Shown here: piece after piece, positions 42,833 through 52,208 of the stretch
Layout: each line of letters begins with the position of its first letter
How positions within the stretch are numbered: the first letter of the stretch is position 1
Assembly: GCA_023426145.1 (NCBI GenBank)
Contig: JAFABG010000040.1
Location: forward strand, 1-64,000
Reading direction: 5' to 3'
Source: Bacteroidota bacterium
GTDB lineage: Bacteria; Bacteroidota; Bacteroidia; Bacteroidales; Bacteroidaceae
DNA: 64,000 nucleotides
Notes under the pieces: model-generated
Told to the model about the DNA's origin: nothing
Database searches by the model: none
Seen by the model: only the letters and a program-made list of their open reading frames with translations
Made by a program: the position numbers and the translations under genes

Positions 42833-44895
42833 AACAAATATGGATCGTTGGACTCATTGGGTTGACTTTATCGGTAAAGGTCGGTGCGCAGAATAATGTA
42901 GTTATGCAGGATTCTATTCCTGAAGTAGTGGTGACGGGTACAGGTACACAACATTACCTGAAAGATGCACCTGTGCAGACAGAAGTAATTTCTGGAAAGA
43001 TGTTGGAACAGTATGCTGGTCGTGGCTTAGAGGAAATGCTCGGAGGATTGTGCGCTTCTTTGAGTTTCAGCTTGGGAGATATGGGCAGCAATATCAAGTT
43101 GAATGGTATGAATAATGATTATATCCTTATTTTGATCAATGGAAAGAGGATGAATGGGGATATTGGTGGACAGAACGATTTGTCGATGATTAATCCCGAT
43201 AATATAGAACGTATTGAAATAGTAAAAGGTGCTTCTTCCTCGCTCTACGGGAGTGATGCAATTGCAGGTGTCATCAATATTATTACAAAGAAAAACCGTG
43301 ATCCGTTTAGTATCACTAATAAAACTCGGGTAGGTTATTATGGTGATATAACACAAAGTAACAGTGTAGGGATCAAACATGGCAAGCTGAATTCTTTAAC
43401 TTCTATGAGTATGAAACATTCGGATGGGTGGAGAAATACGGATAAGGAATGGCATCATTATGATTTGATGGATGGAAGTGTTTCGAAAACTGTTAGTCGC
43501 TCCACTAATTATTCTGTAGCCGAGAATCTGAGCTATAAGGTCAACAGGCTATTGTCGTTGACGGCGGATGTCTCTTTTTATCAGAAATGGATTGAACGTC
43601 CTTTTGGAGCTTATCAATATAACCGTTACGATTATCAGTATCGTAATCAGAGCTATGCAACCGGAGCAAAGTATCAGTTGAAAAGTAGGGATTATTTGAC
43701 CCTGGACGTGTCATACGATCATTATAACTATTATTTTGATTATACACAGATTGAGACAACTGATAATTTCGACCATAGCGATCCTCCTCAGCGTCTTACT
43801 TACTATCCCGGAATGAGTATTTTGCAAACCTCTCAACGTAAATTTATGACGCTTTCTAAAGGGGTGTTTTATTTGGGAGAACAGCATATTTTGAATACAG
43901 GTGTAGAATATATGTGGGATAGATTAATTGCTCCTGACCGTATGGAAGGTGAATCGGCGTCTGTTTATACGCTTTCGGCTTATGTGCAGGATGAATGGAC
44001 TATGGCTACTAATTTAATCTTAACGGGAGGAATCAGGTTTGTGCATCATCAGGAGTTTGGGCAGAAGGTTACTCCAAAAGTGGCGGCTATGTATAAATGG
44101 GGAGACTTTAATTTTCGAGCAACTTATTCTTATGGTTTTAAGGCTCCTACAGTTAAAGAACTGTATTATAATTATATCACTTCTATTATGAGTAGTAAGC
44201 TGAAGGCTTATTACGGAAACAAAAATTTGAAACCACAAACTTCAAATTATTATTCAGCGGGAGTAGAGTATAAAGGGAAAAAGTTGAGTGCTTCTGTAAT
44301 GGGATACTACAATAAAATAAAGAATATGGTTGAACTGACAGTTATTCCCACTTCCCCTGAAGATAGAATACTTGAAGTAGAAGAGACTATGAAATATAAT
44401 AATCTGTCGAGAGCTCGTTCTTTTGGTGTTGATGTGACATTTGATTATGAGCTTCTTCCTTCTTTTTCTGTCGGTGGAGGCTATAGCTATGTGGATGCTA
44501 AAGCACAGTATACAGATGAACCGGAAAGTGAGGATTTTATGAAGTATATTCCAATCAATGCAACAGTTTATCACAACGCGACATGGAAAGCTTTATGGAC
44601 TCATTCATGGAAGAAATATAAATTGGGAATTGGTTTTTTCGGTAATTATCACTCGAAGAAATACTATATAACAAATGGTGACGGAGAGCCTTATCAGCTG
44701 TGGCGGTTGAATACGTCCCACTCTCTACTTAAAATGAAGAAGTGGACATTTGTAGTCGACGCAGGTGTCGATAATATTTTTAATTATGTGGACGATGCCC
44801 CTTTTGGTAGAAACAGAGGAACGACGAATCCGGGAAGGACCTTTTATGTATCTTGCTCCATTAAGTTTATGAATAAAAACAAATCGAAAAAATAA
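42829..44895 (+). CDS. Second TonB-dependent receptor, BtuB-like, without carboxypeptidase domain
   Basis: 688 residues. The signal peptide ends near residue 20 (LTLSVKVGAQN) and is followed directly by the plug (EVVVTGTGTQHYLKDAPVQT; LGDMGSNIKLNGMNNDYILI; KGASSSLYGSDAIAGVINII), then the barrel. It lacks the N-terminal beta-sandwich of its neighbour but has a closely similar plug, so the two are paralogues. It lies between cbiL (4-bp overlap) and the exported CbiK (20-bp gap), suggesting that it and CbiK act together at the cell envelope. Substrate (corrinoid, precursor tetrapyrrole or cobalt complex) is not decidable from sequence. Confidence 0.9.
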   Translation: MKQIWIVGLIGLTLSVKVGAQNNVVMQDSIPEVVVTGTGTQHYLKDAPVQTEVISGKMLEQYAGRGLEEMLGGLCASLSFSLGDMGSNIKLNGMNNDYILILINGKRMNGDIGGQNDLSMINPDNIERIEIVKGASSSLYGSDAIAGVINIITKKNRDPFSITNKTRVGYYGDITQSNSVGIKHGKLNSLTSMSMKHSDGWRNTDKEWHHYDLMDGSVSKTVSRSTNYSVAENLSYKVNRLLSLTADVSFYQKWIERPFGAYQYNRYDYQYRNQSYATGAKYQLKSRDYLTLDVSYDHYNYYFDYTQIETTDNFDHSDPPQRLTYYPGMSILQTSQRKFMTLSKGVFYLGEQHILNTGVEYMWDRLIAPDRMEGESASVYTLSAYVQDEWTMATNLILTGGIRFVHHQEFGQKVTPKVAAMYKWGDFNFRATYSYGFKAPTVKELYYNYITSIMSSKLKAYYGNKNLKPQTSNYYSAGVEYKGKKLSASVMGYYNKIKNMVELTVIPTSPEDRILEVEETMKYNNLSRARSFGVDVTFDYELLPSFSVGGGYSYVDAKAQYTDEPESEDFMKYIPINATVYHNATWKALWTHSWKKYKLGIGFFGNYHSKKYYITNGDGEPYQLWRLNTSHSLLKMKKWTFVVDAGVDNIFNYVDDAPFGRNRGTTNPGRTFYVSCSIKFMNKNKSKK

Positions 44896-44915
44896 TCATC
44901 TTTAATTATGTTATT

Positions 44916-46061
44916 ATGAGAATGAATAATTTGTTATGGATTGCTTTCGCTATAGTTTGCGGAACAATGTGTATGGCATCATGTAGTGATGACAACAATC
45001 ATGATAATAGCCAAGGAAGTACGGTGAACCCTGTTGAGAAAATTGTGGCTAGTACTAAAACATCTGATACGGCTATTCTTCTTTGTACTTTTGGCAGCAC
45101 GTTCCAAGAGTCTATTAAGACATACGATGCTATTATAGCTGACTATAAGAAAGCTTTTCCTAATACAGATGTTTATTTGTCTTTTACTTCTCGCACTTGT
45201 GTGAATCGTGTAAAAGCTGAGACAGGGGTTGATCGTTACCAACCTGATTTATGGTTGGATGCAATAGGGAAAGCCGGTTATAAAAAAGTAGCAGTTCAGT
45301 CCCTTCATGTTATCCCGGGTGAGGAATATTTGAGCTTGATGAATACGGATGTGAAGAAAAACTTCATGATTGGCAAATATCCGAATGTGAAAGTGCTGAA
45401 GAGTGAAAATTTACTTGCAAGCGATGATGATGTAGCTGCTGTGGCTACTGTATTATATGAAACCTATAAAACGGTGCTGAGTGACAAAAAAAATATTCTT
45501 CTTTTTGTAGGTCATGGCAATCCGGATGTGAATTATTCACATGCGAATGAGCAATATACCCTTCTAGAAGCTGCAATCTTGGACAAAACGATCAATAAGA
45601 ATGCATTTATGGGTACTGTAGATTATGGCTCAATGCTTTTCTTCCCGGAAGTTGAGAAGGGAAAGACTCCACCGAGTGACGATCAGGTTGCGAATACTTA
45701 TATTTATAAGAAACTTCTCAATTATTGTGCAACTAATAATCTTCGTCCCGAGGAGATAACGATCCACCTGACTTCTGTAATGTCTATTGCTGGTGATCAT
45801 GCCCACAATGACTTATGGGGACTTGAAGACGATGATGCCAAAGTAGGAGATGCAACTCCTTATTCCGATTATAGTTGGAGACTGAAATTGACTAAAATGG
45901 GATTCAAGATAGATGATTCTGAAAGTCATCATGGTAGCGTGGACAAATGTACCATTAAAGGCTTAGGAGATTATGCTGCTATCCGTACGATTTGGCTGAA
46001 CCACATGAAGAATAAATATAGCGATGCAGATAAGTGGGAAACTGGTGAAGATTATCAATAA
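44916..46061 (+). CDS. cbiK: Exported CbiK-type sirohydrochlorin cobaltochelatase / tetrapyrrole-binding lipoprotein
   Basis: 381 residues, longer than cytoplasmic CbiK (about 260). A signal peptide ends in the lipobox M-A-S-C (residues 20-23), followed by SDDNNHD, similar to the S-D-D lipoprotein surface-export motif described in Bacteroides. The chelatase domain has TAILLCTFGSTFQESIKTYD near 49, SLHVIPGEEY with His131, LFVGHGNPDVNYSHANEQY near 193 and SVMSIAGDHAHNDLWG with His295, the two histidine regions conserved in CbiK. CbiK inserts cobalt in the anaerobic pathway. An exported lipid-anchored form recalls Porphyromonas IhtB/FetB, a CbiK-like haem-binding lipoprotein. It is the only chelatase seen in this cluster. 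Confidence 0.88.
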   Translation: MRMNNLLWIAFAIVCGTMCMASCSDDNNHDNSQGSTVNPVEKIVASTKTSDTAILLCTFGSTFQESIKTYDAIIADYKKAFPNTDVYLSFTSRTCVNRVKAETGVDRYQPDLWLDAIGKAGYKKVAVQSLHVIPGEEYLSLMNTDVKKNFMIGKYPNVKVLKSENLLASDDDVAAVATVLYETYKTVLSDKKNILLFVGHGNPDVNYSHANEQYTLLEAAILDKTINKNAFMGTVDYGSMLFFPEVEKGKTPPSDDQVANTYIYKKLLNYCATNNLRPEEITIHLTSVMSIAGDHAHNDLWGLEDDDAKVGDATPYSDYSWRLKLTKMGFKIDDSESHHGSVDKCTIKGLGDYAAIRTIWLNHMKNKYSDADKWETGEDYQ

Positions 46062-46119
46062 TGAGCGTTGATTGTTCTCAAGATAATAATGTTCGTTATT
46101 TTTTAAACAAAGGATTGAC

Positions 46120-47541
46120 ATGACAAAGGTGTGTATGGAAAAACAAAGAATAATTGTAGCAGGTATCGGACCCGGTAGTCCGGAGGATATCACTCCTGCC
46201 GTTGTTTATGCATTGAAAGAATCAGATGTAGTGATAGGCTACAAATATTATTTTCAGTTTATCACTCAATGGTTGGCGGAAGGGACAGAATGTATTGATA
46301 CTGGGATGAAACGCGAAAAAAACCGGGCAGAACAGGCCTTTGAATATGCGGAACAAGGTAAGACTGTCTGTGTGATTAGTTCCGGTGATGCTGGAATTTA
46401 TGGAATGGCTCCGCTGATTTATGAGATGAAACGGGAGCGAAGGAGTGAAATAGAGATAATAATACTACCCGGTATAAGTGCTTTTCAGAAAGCTGCTTCT
46501 TTATTGGGTGCTCCTATTGGTCACGATTTTTGTATTATTTCTCTATCCGACTTGATGACTTCTTGGGAAATCATAGAAAAGAGAATCTGTGCAGCTTCTA
46601 CTGCCGATTTTGTAACAGCGATTTATAACCCTAAAAGTGAAGGCCGATTTTGGCAACTCCATCGGTTGAAAGAAATATTTCTGGAATCCCGTTTACCTGA
46701 AACTCCCGTTGGATATGTTCGTCAGGCTGGGAGGGAAGACCAAACTGTCGTTGTGACCAATTTGCAGGATTTTGATCCAGAAGAAGTGGATATGTTTACA
46801 GTGGTACTGATTGGCAATTCACAAACTTATCAGTTTGGTGGTCAGATCGTGACTCCTCGAGGATATTATCGTGAACAGGATAAAGAAGAAGTGGGCAAAG
46901 GACAGGAAATTATGATGAATTCTTTCCGAAAGATAGAAGCCGAAATGTGTCAGAAAGACATTGATCTTGACCGTAAATGGGCGCTGTTTCATGCCATCCA
47001 TACTACGGCAGATTTTGAAATGGAAAAGTTGGTTTATACAGATCCTGGCGTTGTGAAGAAACTGTATGAACGGATTGCAGCTGGACAGGTGAATACGATT
47101 GTGACCGACGTCACAATGGTGGCAGCAGGCATTCGCAAAGGGGCTTTGGAACGTTTGGGCGTGGAAGTGAAATGTTATCTTTCAGATGAACGGGTAGCAG
47201 AATTATCAAAAAGACGGGGAACTACGCGTTCGCAAGAAGCTATTCGAATCGCAGTTGAAGAACACCCCGATGCTCTTTTCGTGTTTGGGAATGCGCCGAC
47301 GGCCTTAATAGAACTTTGCGGATTGATCCGACAAGGGAAAGCATATCCATCAGGTGTAATTGCAGCACCAGTGGGATTTGTGCACGTGAAAGAGTCGAAA
47401 TACATGATCAAGACCTTCACAGAAGTGCCGAAAATCATAGTGCAAGGGCGACGTGGAGGAAGTAACTTGGCTGCTACATTGGTAAATGCCATCTTATGCT
47501 TTGATGACGCGCAGGCACTTCGTCCGGGAAGGGATGTATAG
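46120..47541 (+). CDS. cbiHC: Fusion CbiH (cobalt-precorrin-3 C17-methyltransferase) - CbiC (cobalt-precorrin-8 methylmutase)
   Basis: 473 residues. CbiH (about 5-245): IIVAGIGPGSPEDITPAVVY, VIGYKYYFQF, VCVISSGDAGIYGMAPLIYE, LPGISAFQKAASLLGAPIGH, FVTAIYNPKSEGR, VGYVRQAGREDQ. CbiC (about 265-473): FRKIEAEM, LFHAIHTTADFEM with the catalytic His, IVTDVTMVAAGIRKG, TRSQEAIRIA, VFGNAPTALIEL and APVGFVHVKESK. CbiH contracts the ring; CbiC migrates the C11 methyl to give cobyrinate. These are early and final ring steps in one polypeptide. The ATG at 46135 (MEKQRIIVAG) is an equally plausible start. Confidence 0.93.
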   Translation: MTKVCMEKQRIIVAGIGPGSPEDITPAVVYALKESDVVIGYKYYFQFITQWLAEGTECIDTGMKREKNRAEQAFEYAEQGKTVCVISSGDAGIYGMAPLIYEMKRERRSEIEIIILPGISAFQKAASLLGAPIGHDFCIISLSDLMTSWEIIEKRICAASTADFVTAIYNPKSEGRFWQLHRLKEIFLESRLPETPVGYVRQAGREDQTVVVTNLQDFDPEEVDMFTVVLIGNSQTYQFGGQIVTPRGYYREQDKEEVGKGQEIMMNSFRKIEAEMCQKDIDLDRKWALFHAIHTTADFEMEKLVYTDPGVVKKLYERIAAGQVNTIVTDVTMVAAGIRKGALERLGVEVKCYLSDERVAELSKRRGTTRSQEAIRIAVEEHPDALFVFGNAPTALIELCGLIRQGKAYPSGVIAAPVGFVHVKESKYMIKTFTEVPKIIVQGRRGGSNLAATLVNAILCFDDAQALRPGRDV

Positions 47542-47570
47542 AAGGAGATTGATCATTTAGAGTATTCAGT

Positions 47571-48755
47571 ATGCAGAAATTTCATATTATTGGAATAACA
47601 GATAGCCGGGCTCTTTCTTTTAGTAAGGAGGTGCAAACTTTAATTGCTGATTCTCATGTCTTTTCAGGTGGGAAAAGACATTATGAGATTGTGGCCGCTA
47701 TGTTGCCGGAATCATCAGTTTGGATTGATATAACAGTACCTCTTGATGCGGTATTTGAGCGTTATACCGATTATCCGGAAATTGTTGTCTTTGCTTCCGG
47801 AGATCCTTTGTTTTTTGGCTTTGCCAATACAGTGATGCGCAAGTTACCGCAAGCTGTTGTCGATATCTATCCGGCGTTTAATTCCTTGCAACTTTTAGCT
47901 CACAAAGCTTTATTGCCTTATCATGATATGAGGACTATTTCGTTGACAGGTAGACCTTGGAAAGCCTTAGATGAGGCTCTTATCTCCGGTGAATTATTGA
48001 TCGGCTCGCTTACAGATAGGGAGAAAACACCTACTGAAATAGCTCTCAGGATGCAGGAATATGGATATGATAATTACCGGATGATTATTGGAGAGCAGTT
48101 GGGGAATGAAGGTGAAACGGTAGGGGAATATAGTATAGAAGAAGCTACAAGCAGATCTTTTAGAATACCGAATTGCGTGATTCTAAAACGTACTTCTGTT
48201 CGTGAACGCCCCTTTGGGATTCCAGAAGAGCGATTTGAATTGCTGGATGGACGGGTGAATATGATCACCAAAATGCCTGTACGACTCTTGTCCTTAAGTT
48301 TACTGGACTTGAGACATAGATCGGTGATGTGGGATGTTGGTTTTTGTACTGGTTCTGTTTCTATTGAGGCGAAATTGCAGTTTCCTTCTCTTGATGTGGT
48401 TGCTTTTGAGAAAAGAGAGGTAGGAAAACAACTGATGGAGGTAAATAACCGTCGGTTTGGCTGTCCAGGTATCACAACTGTGATTGGAGATTTTCTGGAT
48501 ATGACGCTAGAGAACTATGCCATGCCTGATGCTGTTTTTATAGGTGGTCATGGAGGTAAATTGCGGGAAATGATAATAAAGATAGCTCCATTATTACCTA
48601 CTGGGGGAGTTCTCGTTTTTAACTCTGTGTCTGAAGTTAGCCGTAACCTTTTTTTGAAGGCGATAAGCGAGAATTATTTGCAACTTGAACAGGTCGTGCG
48701 ATTAGCAGTAGACAAACATAATTCGATTGATACATTAAAAGCTGTAAAACGATGA
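47571..48755 (+). CDS. cbiET: Fusion CbiE-CbiT (cobalt-precorrin-7 C5- and -6B C15-methyltransferase)
   Basis: 394 residues. The CbiE part (about 1-205) has FHIIGITDSRALSFSKEVQT, VFSGGKRHYEIV, IVVFASGDPLFFGFANTVM and IYPAFNSLQLLAHKALLPYH. The CbiT part (about 210-394) has LLDGRVNMITKMPVRLLSLS, the SAM-binding loop WDVGFCTGSVSIEAKLQFPS (the usual GAGTG reads GFCTG) and VFIGGHGGKLREMI. Together they methylate C5 and C15 and decarboxylate C12. The aerobic equivalent CobL has the same fusion order. The stop overlaps the cbiA start by 4 bp. Confidence 0.92.
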   Translation: MQKFHIIGITDSRALSFSKEVQTLIADSHVFSGGKRHYEIVAAMLPESSVWIDITVPLDAVFERYTDYPEIVVFASGDPLFFGFANTVMRKLPQAVVDIYPAFNSLQLLAHKALLPYHDMRTISLTGRPWKALDEALISGELLIGSLTDREKTPTEIALRMQEYGYDNYRMIIGEQLGNEGETVGEYSIEEATSRSFRIPNCVILKRTSVRERPFGIPEERFELLDGRVNMITKMPVRLLSLSLLDLRHRSVMWDVGFCTGSVSIEAKLQFPSLDVVAFEKREVGKQLMEVNNRRFGCPGITTVIGDFLDMTLENYAMPDAVFIGGHGGKLREMIIKIAPLLPTGGVLVFNSVSEVSRNLFLKAISENYLQLEQVVRLAVDKHNSIDTLKAVKR

Positions 48756-50125
48756 AGAAGACCAGCCATTTCTTGATTGGAGCTACTTCTTCTGGTGGCG
48801 GGAAGACTACTTTTACGACGGGGCTACTAAGACTGTTTCGTGATAGAGGATTGAAAGTACAGCCTTACAAGTGCGGTCCTGATTACATTGATACGAAATA
48901 TCATGAGATGGCGGCAGGGAGAACTTCCATTAATCTTGATCTTTGGCTCTCTTCGCAGAAACATGTAAAGGAAACCTATGAAAAATATGCAGCTGGAACG
49001 GATATCTGTGTGACCGAAGGAGTGATGGGACTTTTTGATGGATTTGAGGGAATGGAAGGAAGTAGTGCTGCTATTGCTGCTCTCCTAGATATCCCTGTTG
49101 TACTTGTGGTCAACGCCAAGTCGACTTCATATACAGTGGCGCCTATCATCTATGGATTTAAGCATTTTAATCCCTCGGTGCGAATTGCCGGGGTCGTGTT
49201 TAATCAAGTCGCTTCCGAACGTCATTTTTCTTTTTTGAAGAGGGCATGTGAAGATGTAGGTGTGGAGTGTTTTGGCTTTCTTCCCCGACTAAAAGAATTG
49301 GAAGTTCCCTCTCGTCACTTAGGACTGACATTAGATGCTTCCTATCAATTTGACCAATTTGCTTCTGTAGTGGCGCGAGCCATTGAAGAACATGTTACTG
49401 TGAATCGAATAATGGAGGTGTGCATTGGCCCGTCAACCGGAGAGGTGACTACTGAGCAGATGTCAACATCTCGACTTGAATCCGCAAAGAATATATGTAA
49501 GAAAGGAATACATAAAATAGCCGTGGCACAAGACGCGGCCTTTAATTTTATTTATCAGGAAAACTTATCCCGCTTGAAGGAACTAGGAGAAGTTACATTT
49601 TTCAGTCCGATAAGTGATGTAGACTTGCCGGATTGTGATTGGGTTTATCTACCTGGCGGTTATCCTGAGTTTTTTCTTTCAGAACTGGAAAGTAATCAGA
49701 GAATGAAGCAACAATTGAAGGCATATATTGAAAGCGGAGGTCGTTTACTTGCCGAATGTGGGGGTATGATGTATCTTTGTGATAGTATCTGTGGTATAGA
49801 TGGAAAGGTGTATGATATGGTTGGAGTGCTACATCAGAGAGCTACTATGGAAAATATGAAGCTTCGACTTGGTTATCGCACCCTCAGGATAGGAGATCAG
49901 GTGTGGAAGGGACATGAATTTCATTACTCCTCCATCGAGAATGCAGCTCTAGAACAAAATTCTTTTTCTCTACAAGATTGTAGACCTCTTTTTTCTATGG
50001 CGAAGGTGACCGATGCAAAAGGAAAGCCTATCGATACTCTTCTTTATCGGTATAAGAATTTGATTGCAGGCTATACTCATCTGTATTGGGGTGAAATGGA
50101 TATAATGAAACTTTGGAATATATGA
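48752..50125 (+). CDS. cbiA: Cobyrinate a,c-diamide synthase
   Basis: 457 residues. The N-terminal ATP-dependent domain has FLIGATSSGGGKTTFTTGLL at about 7-26, PYKCGPDYIDTKYHE near 38 and TEGVMGLFDGFEGMEGSSAA near 90. The C-terminal class I glutamine amidotransferase-like domain has YLPGGYPEFFLSEL near 299, the nucleophile Cys in LAECGGMMYLCDSI near 331 and HEFHYSS near 388. It amidates the a and c side chains of cob(II)yrinate. Overlaps cbiET and the adenosyltransferase gene by 4 bp each. Confidence 0.95.
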   Translation: MKKTSHFLIGATSSGGGKTTFTTGLLRLFRDRGLKVQPYKCGPDYIDTKYHEMAAGRTSINLDLWLSSQKHVKETYEKYAAGTDICVTEGVMGLFDGFEGMEGSSAAIAALLDIPVVLVVNAKSTSYTVAPIIYGFKHFNPSVRIAGVVFNQVASERHFSFLKRACEDVGVECFGFLPRLKELEVPSRHLGLTLDASYQFDQFASVVARAIEEHVTVNRIMEVCIGPSTGEVTTEQMSTSRLESAKNICKKGIHKIAVAQDAAFNFIYQENLSRLKELGEVTFFSPISDVDLPDCDWVYLPGGYPEFFLSELESNQRMKQQLKAYIESGGRLLAECGGMMYLCDSICGIDGKVYDMVGVLHQRATMENMKLRLGYRTLRIGDQVWKGHEFHYSSIENAALEQNSFSLQDCRPLFSMAKVTDAKGKPIDTLLYRYKNLIAGYTHLYWGEMDIMKLWNI

Positions 50126-50703
50126 GAAAGATATATACTCGTACAGGAGACAATGGGACTACCGGCATATTCGGTGGCGAACGTCTAGAAAAAGATGACG
50201 TGAGGATTGAGGCCAATGGCACGATTGACGAACTGAATACAGTAATAGGTATTGTTCGCTCACTTCTTTCTGAACAGGATGAATGGCAGGGGTGGCTCTA
50301 TGAGATACAAATGGAACTGATGGCATGCATGAGCCATGTGGCTACTCCTTCAATTAAAAGAGACGAGAATCCGAATGTTTTGCGAATAGATATGGTTATT
50401 CTCTTTGAAGAAAGGATGGATGTCTTAAATGCAGCTATGGATGATAATGATTATTTCATATTACCTGGTGGTACTCAAATCTCAGCTCAACTGCATCAGG
50501 CACGTGTCATGGCAAGGCGTGCCGAACGACGACTTTGTACGCTTCACAAGCAGGATCCGGTTCCGCAAGCTTTACTTGCATTCCTTAACCGCTTGTCTGA
50601 TTTGTTTTTTGTGATGGCTCGCTACGAGATGTATCGACAGCATTGGGCAGAAGAGAAGTGGAAAGCCTTCGGCTACAAGCGGAAAAGAGCAAAACCTGAA
50701 TAA
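50122..50703 (+). CDS. pduO: ATP:cob(I)alamin adenosyltransferase, PduO type
   Basis: About 193 residues from the ATG at 50122, which overlaps the cbiA stop (ATGA). PduO family blocks are the ATP-binding KIYTRTGDNGTTGIFGGERL at about 3-22, EANGTIDELNTVIGIVRSLL at about 31-50, and the helix-5 signature ILPGGTQISAQLHQARVMAR followed by RAERRL at about 113-138. It transfers the adenosyl group to the cobalt, giving the coenzyme form used by MutAB. The position between cbiA and cbiP fits the pathway order (adenosylation before cobyric acid). The alternative ATG at 50113 would add three residues. Confidence 0.93.
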   Translation: MRKIYTRTGDNGTTGIFGGERLEKDDVRIEANGTIDELNTVIGIVRSLLSEQDEWQGWLYEIQMELMACMSHVATPSIKRDENPNVLRIDMVILFEERMDVLNAAMDDNDYFILPGGTQISAQLHQARVMARRAERRLCTLHKQDPVPQALLAFLNRLSDLFFVMARYEMYRQHWAEEKWKAFGYKRKRAKPE

Positions 50704-50717
50704 AAGAAAATTGAAAG

Positions 50718-52208
50718 ATGGAAAAGAAAAAGCTTAATTCCTTTATGCTTGCCGGGACGGGGAGCGATGTGGGAAAAAGTATTCTGGCTGCGGCGTTTTG
50801 TCGTATCTTGAAACAGGACGGATATCAACCTGTGCCATTCAAAGCGCAAAATATGGCTTTGAATTCGTATGCCACTCCTGAAGGATTGGAGATAGGCAGA
50901 GCACAAGCTGTTCAGGCTGAAGCTGCAGGTGTTCCTTGTCATACAGATATGAATCCGTTGTTGTTGAAGCCTAGTTCTGAACATACTTCACAAGTTGTGT
51001 TACTAGGTAAACCTATTGGTGACCGGAATGCATATGAATATTTTCGCAAAGAAGGACGAGAAGAACTGCGAAAAGTTGTTCATGCATCGTATGACCGACT
51101 GGCAGCCCAATATAATCCGGTAGTCATGGAAGGTGCTGGTAGTATTTCGGAGATTAATCTGCGGGAGGTTGATTTGGTTAATATGCCTATGGCAAAACAT
51201 GCTGGGGCAGCAGTTTTTTTGGTGGCGGATATTGATCGCGGTGGCGTTTTTGCTAGTGTTTATGGGTCTATTCTGTTACAGAGTCCGGAAGAACGTCAAC
51301 TAATAAAAGCTATTATTATCAATAAATTCAGAGGGGATATTCGTTTGTTTGAGTCGGGAATCAAAATGCTTGAAGAACTCTGTAAGATTCCTGTGCTTGG
51401 GGTGGTTCCCTATTATAAAGGTATTTATATAGAAGAAGAGGATTCTGTAATGCTTGAGTCTAAAAACCGTGAAGCAATGGCTGGGAAAATCAATGTGGCT
51501 GTAATTTTATTGCGACATCTGTCTAACTTTACCGATTTTAATAAGCTGGAACGAGATGAACGGATACATTTGTATTATACCAATAATGTGAATGAAATAG
51601 CGAAAGCAGATATTGTATTGTTGCCAGGAAGCAAGAATACTTTGGATGACCTTTATGAATTGCGTTGTAACGGGGTGGTACAAGCAATATTGAAAGCACA
51701 CCGCGAAGGTGCTACCATTATGGGAATTTGTGGAGGCTATCAGATGATGGGATTGGAAGTTCGTGACCCTGATGGCGTGGAGGGAAGTTTTAAGTTACTT
51801 CCTGGACTGGGATTACTTCCTGTCATTACTACAATGCAAGGGGATAAGGTAACTCGTCAGGTGAATTTTACTTTTAATGGAGCAGATGCAGTCTGTAGGG
51901 GATATGAAATACACATGGGCAGAACCGTGCCTGCCGAAGGGTTTTCAACTGCCCCTTTGAATCAGTTGGAGGACGGAAGGGAAGATGGCTACCGAAATGG
52001 TCGGAAGTGTATGGGAACATATATACACGGCATACTTGATAACCAGTCGTTTATTGATTTTCTGCTCCACCCTTATGCTGAAAAACTGGAACAGCAGAGT
52101 TTTGATTATGTAACATTCAAAGAAGAACAATATGATAAGTTGGCGGAACATGTGAGAAAGCACATTAATATGCCACTATTCTATAAAATATTAGAAGGAA
52201 ATGATTGA
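50718..52208 (+). CDS. cbiP: Cobyric acid synthase
   Basis: 496 residues. The synthetase half has SFMLAGTGSDVGKSILAAAF at about 8-27, FKAQNMALNSYATPEGLEIG near 41, MNPLLLKPSSEHTSQVVLLG near 77 and VMEGAGSISEINLRE near 136. The amidotransferase half has VLLPGSKNTLDDL near 301, Cys in IMGICGGYQMMGLEV near 334 and YEIHMGRT near 396. It amidates positions b, d, e and g to form adenosylcobyric acid. Its stop overlaps cobD by 8 bp (52201-52208). Confidence 0.96.
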   Translation: MEKKKLNSFMLAGTGSDVGKSILAAAFCRILKQDGYQPVPFKAQNMALNSYATPEGLEIGRAQAVQAEAAGVPCHTDMNPLLLKPSSEHTSQVVLLGKPIGDRNAYEYFRKEGREELRKVVHASYDRLAAQYNPVVMEGAGSISEINLREVDLVNMPMAKHAGAAVFLVADIDRGGVFASVYGSILLQSPEERQLIKAIIINKFRGDIRLFESGIKMLEELCKIPVLGVVPYYKGIYIEEEDSVMLESKNREAMAGKINVAVILLRHLSNFTDFNKLERDERIHLYYTNNVNEIAKADIVLLPGSKNTLDDLYELRCNGVVQAILKAHREGATIMGICGGYQMMGLEVRDPDGVEGSFKLLPGLGLLPVITTMQGDKVTRQVNFTFNGADAVCRGYEIHMGRTVPAEGFSTAPLNQLEDGREDGYRNGRKCMGTYIHGILDNQSFIDFLLHPYAEKLEQQSFDYVTFKEEQYDKLAEHVRKHINMPLFYKILEGND

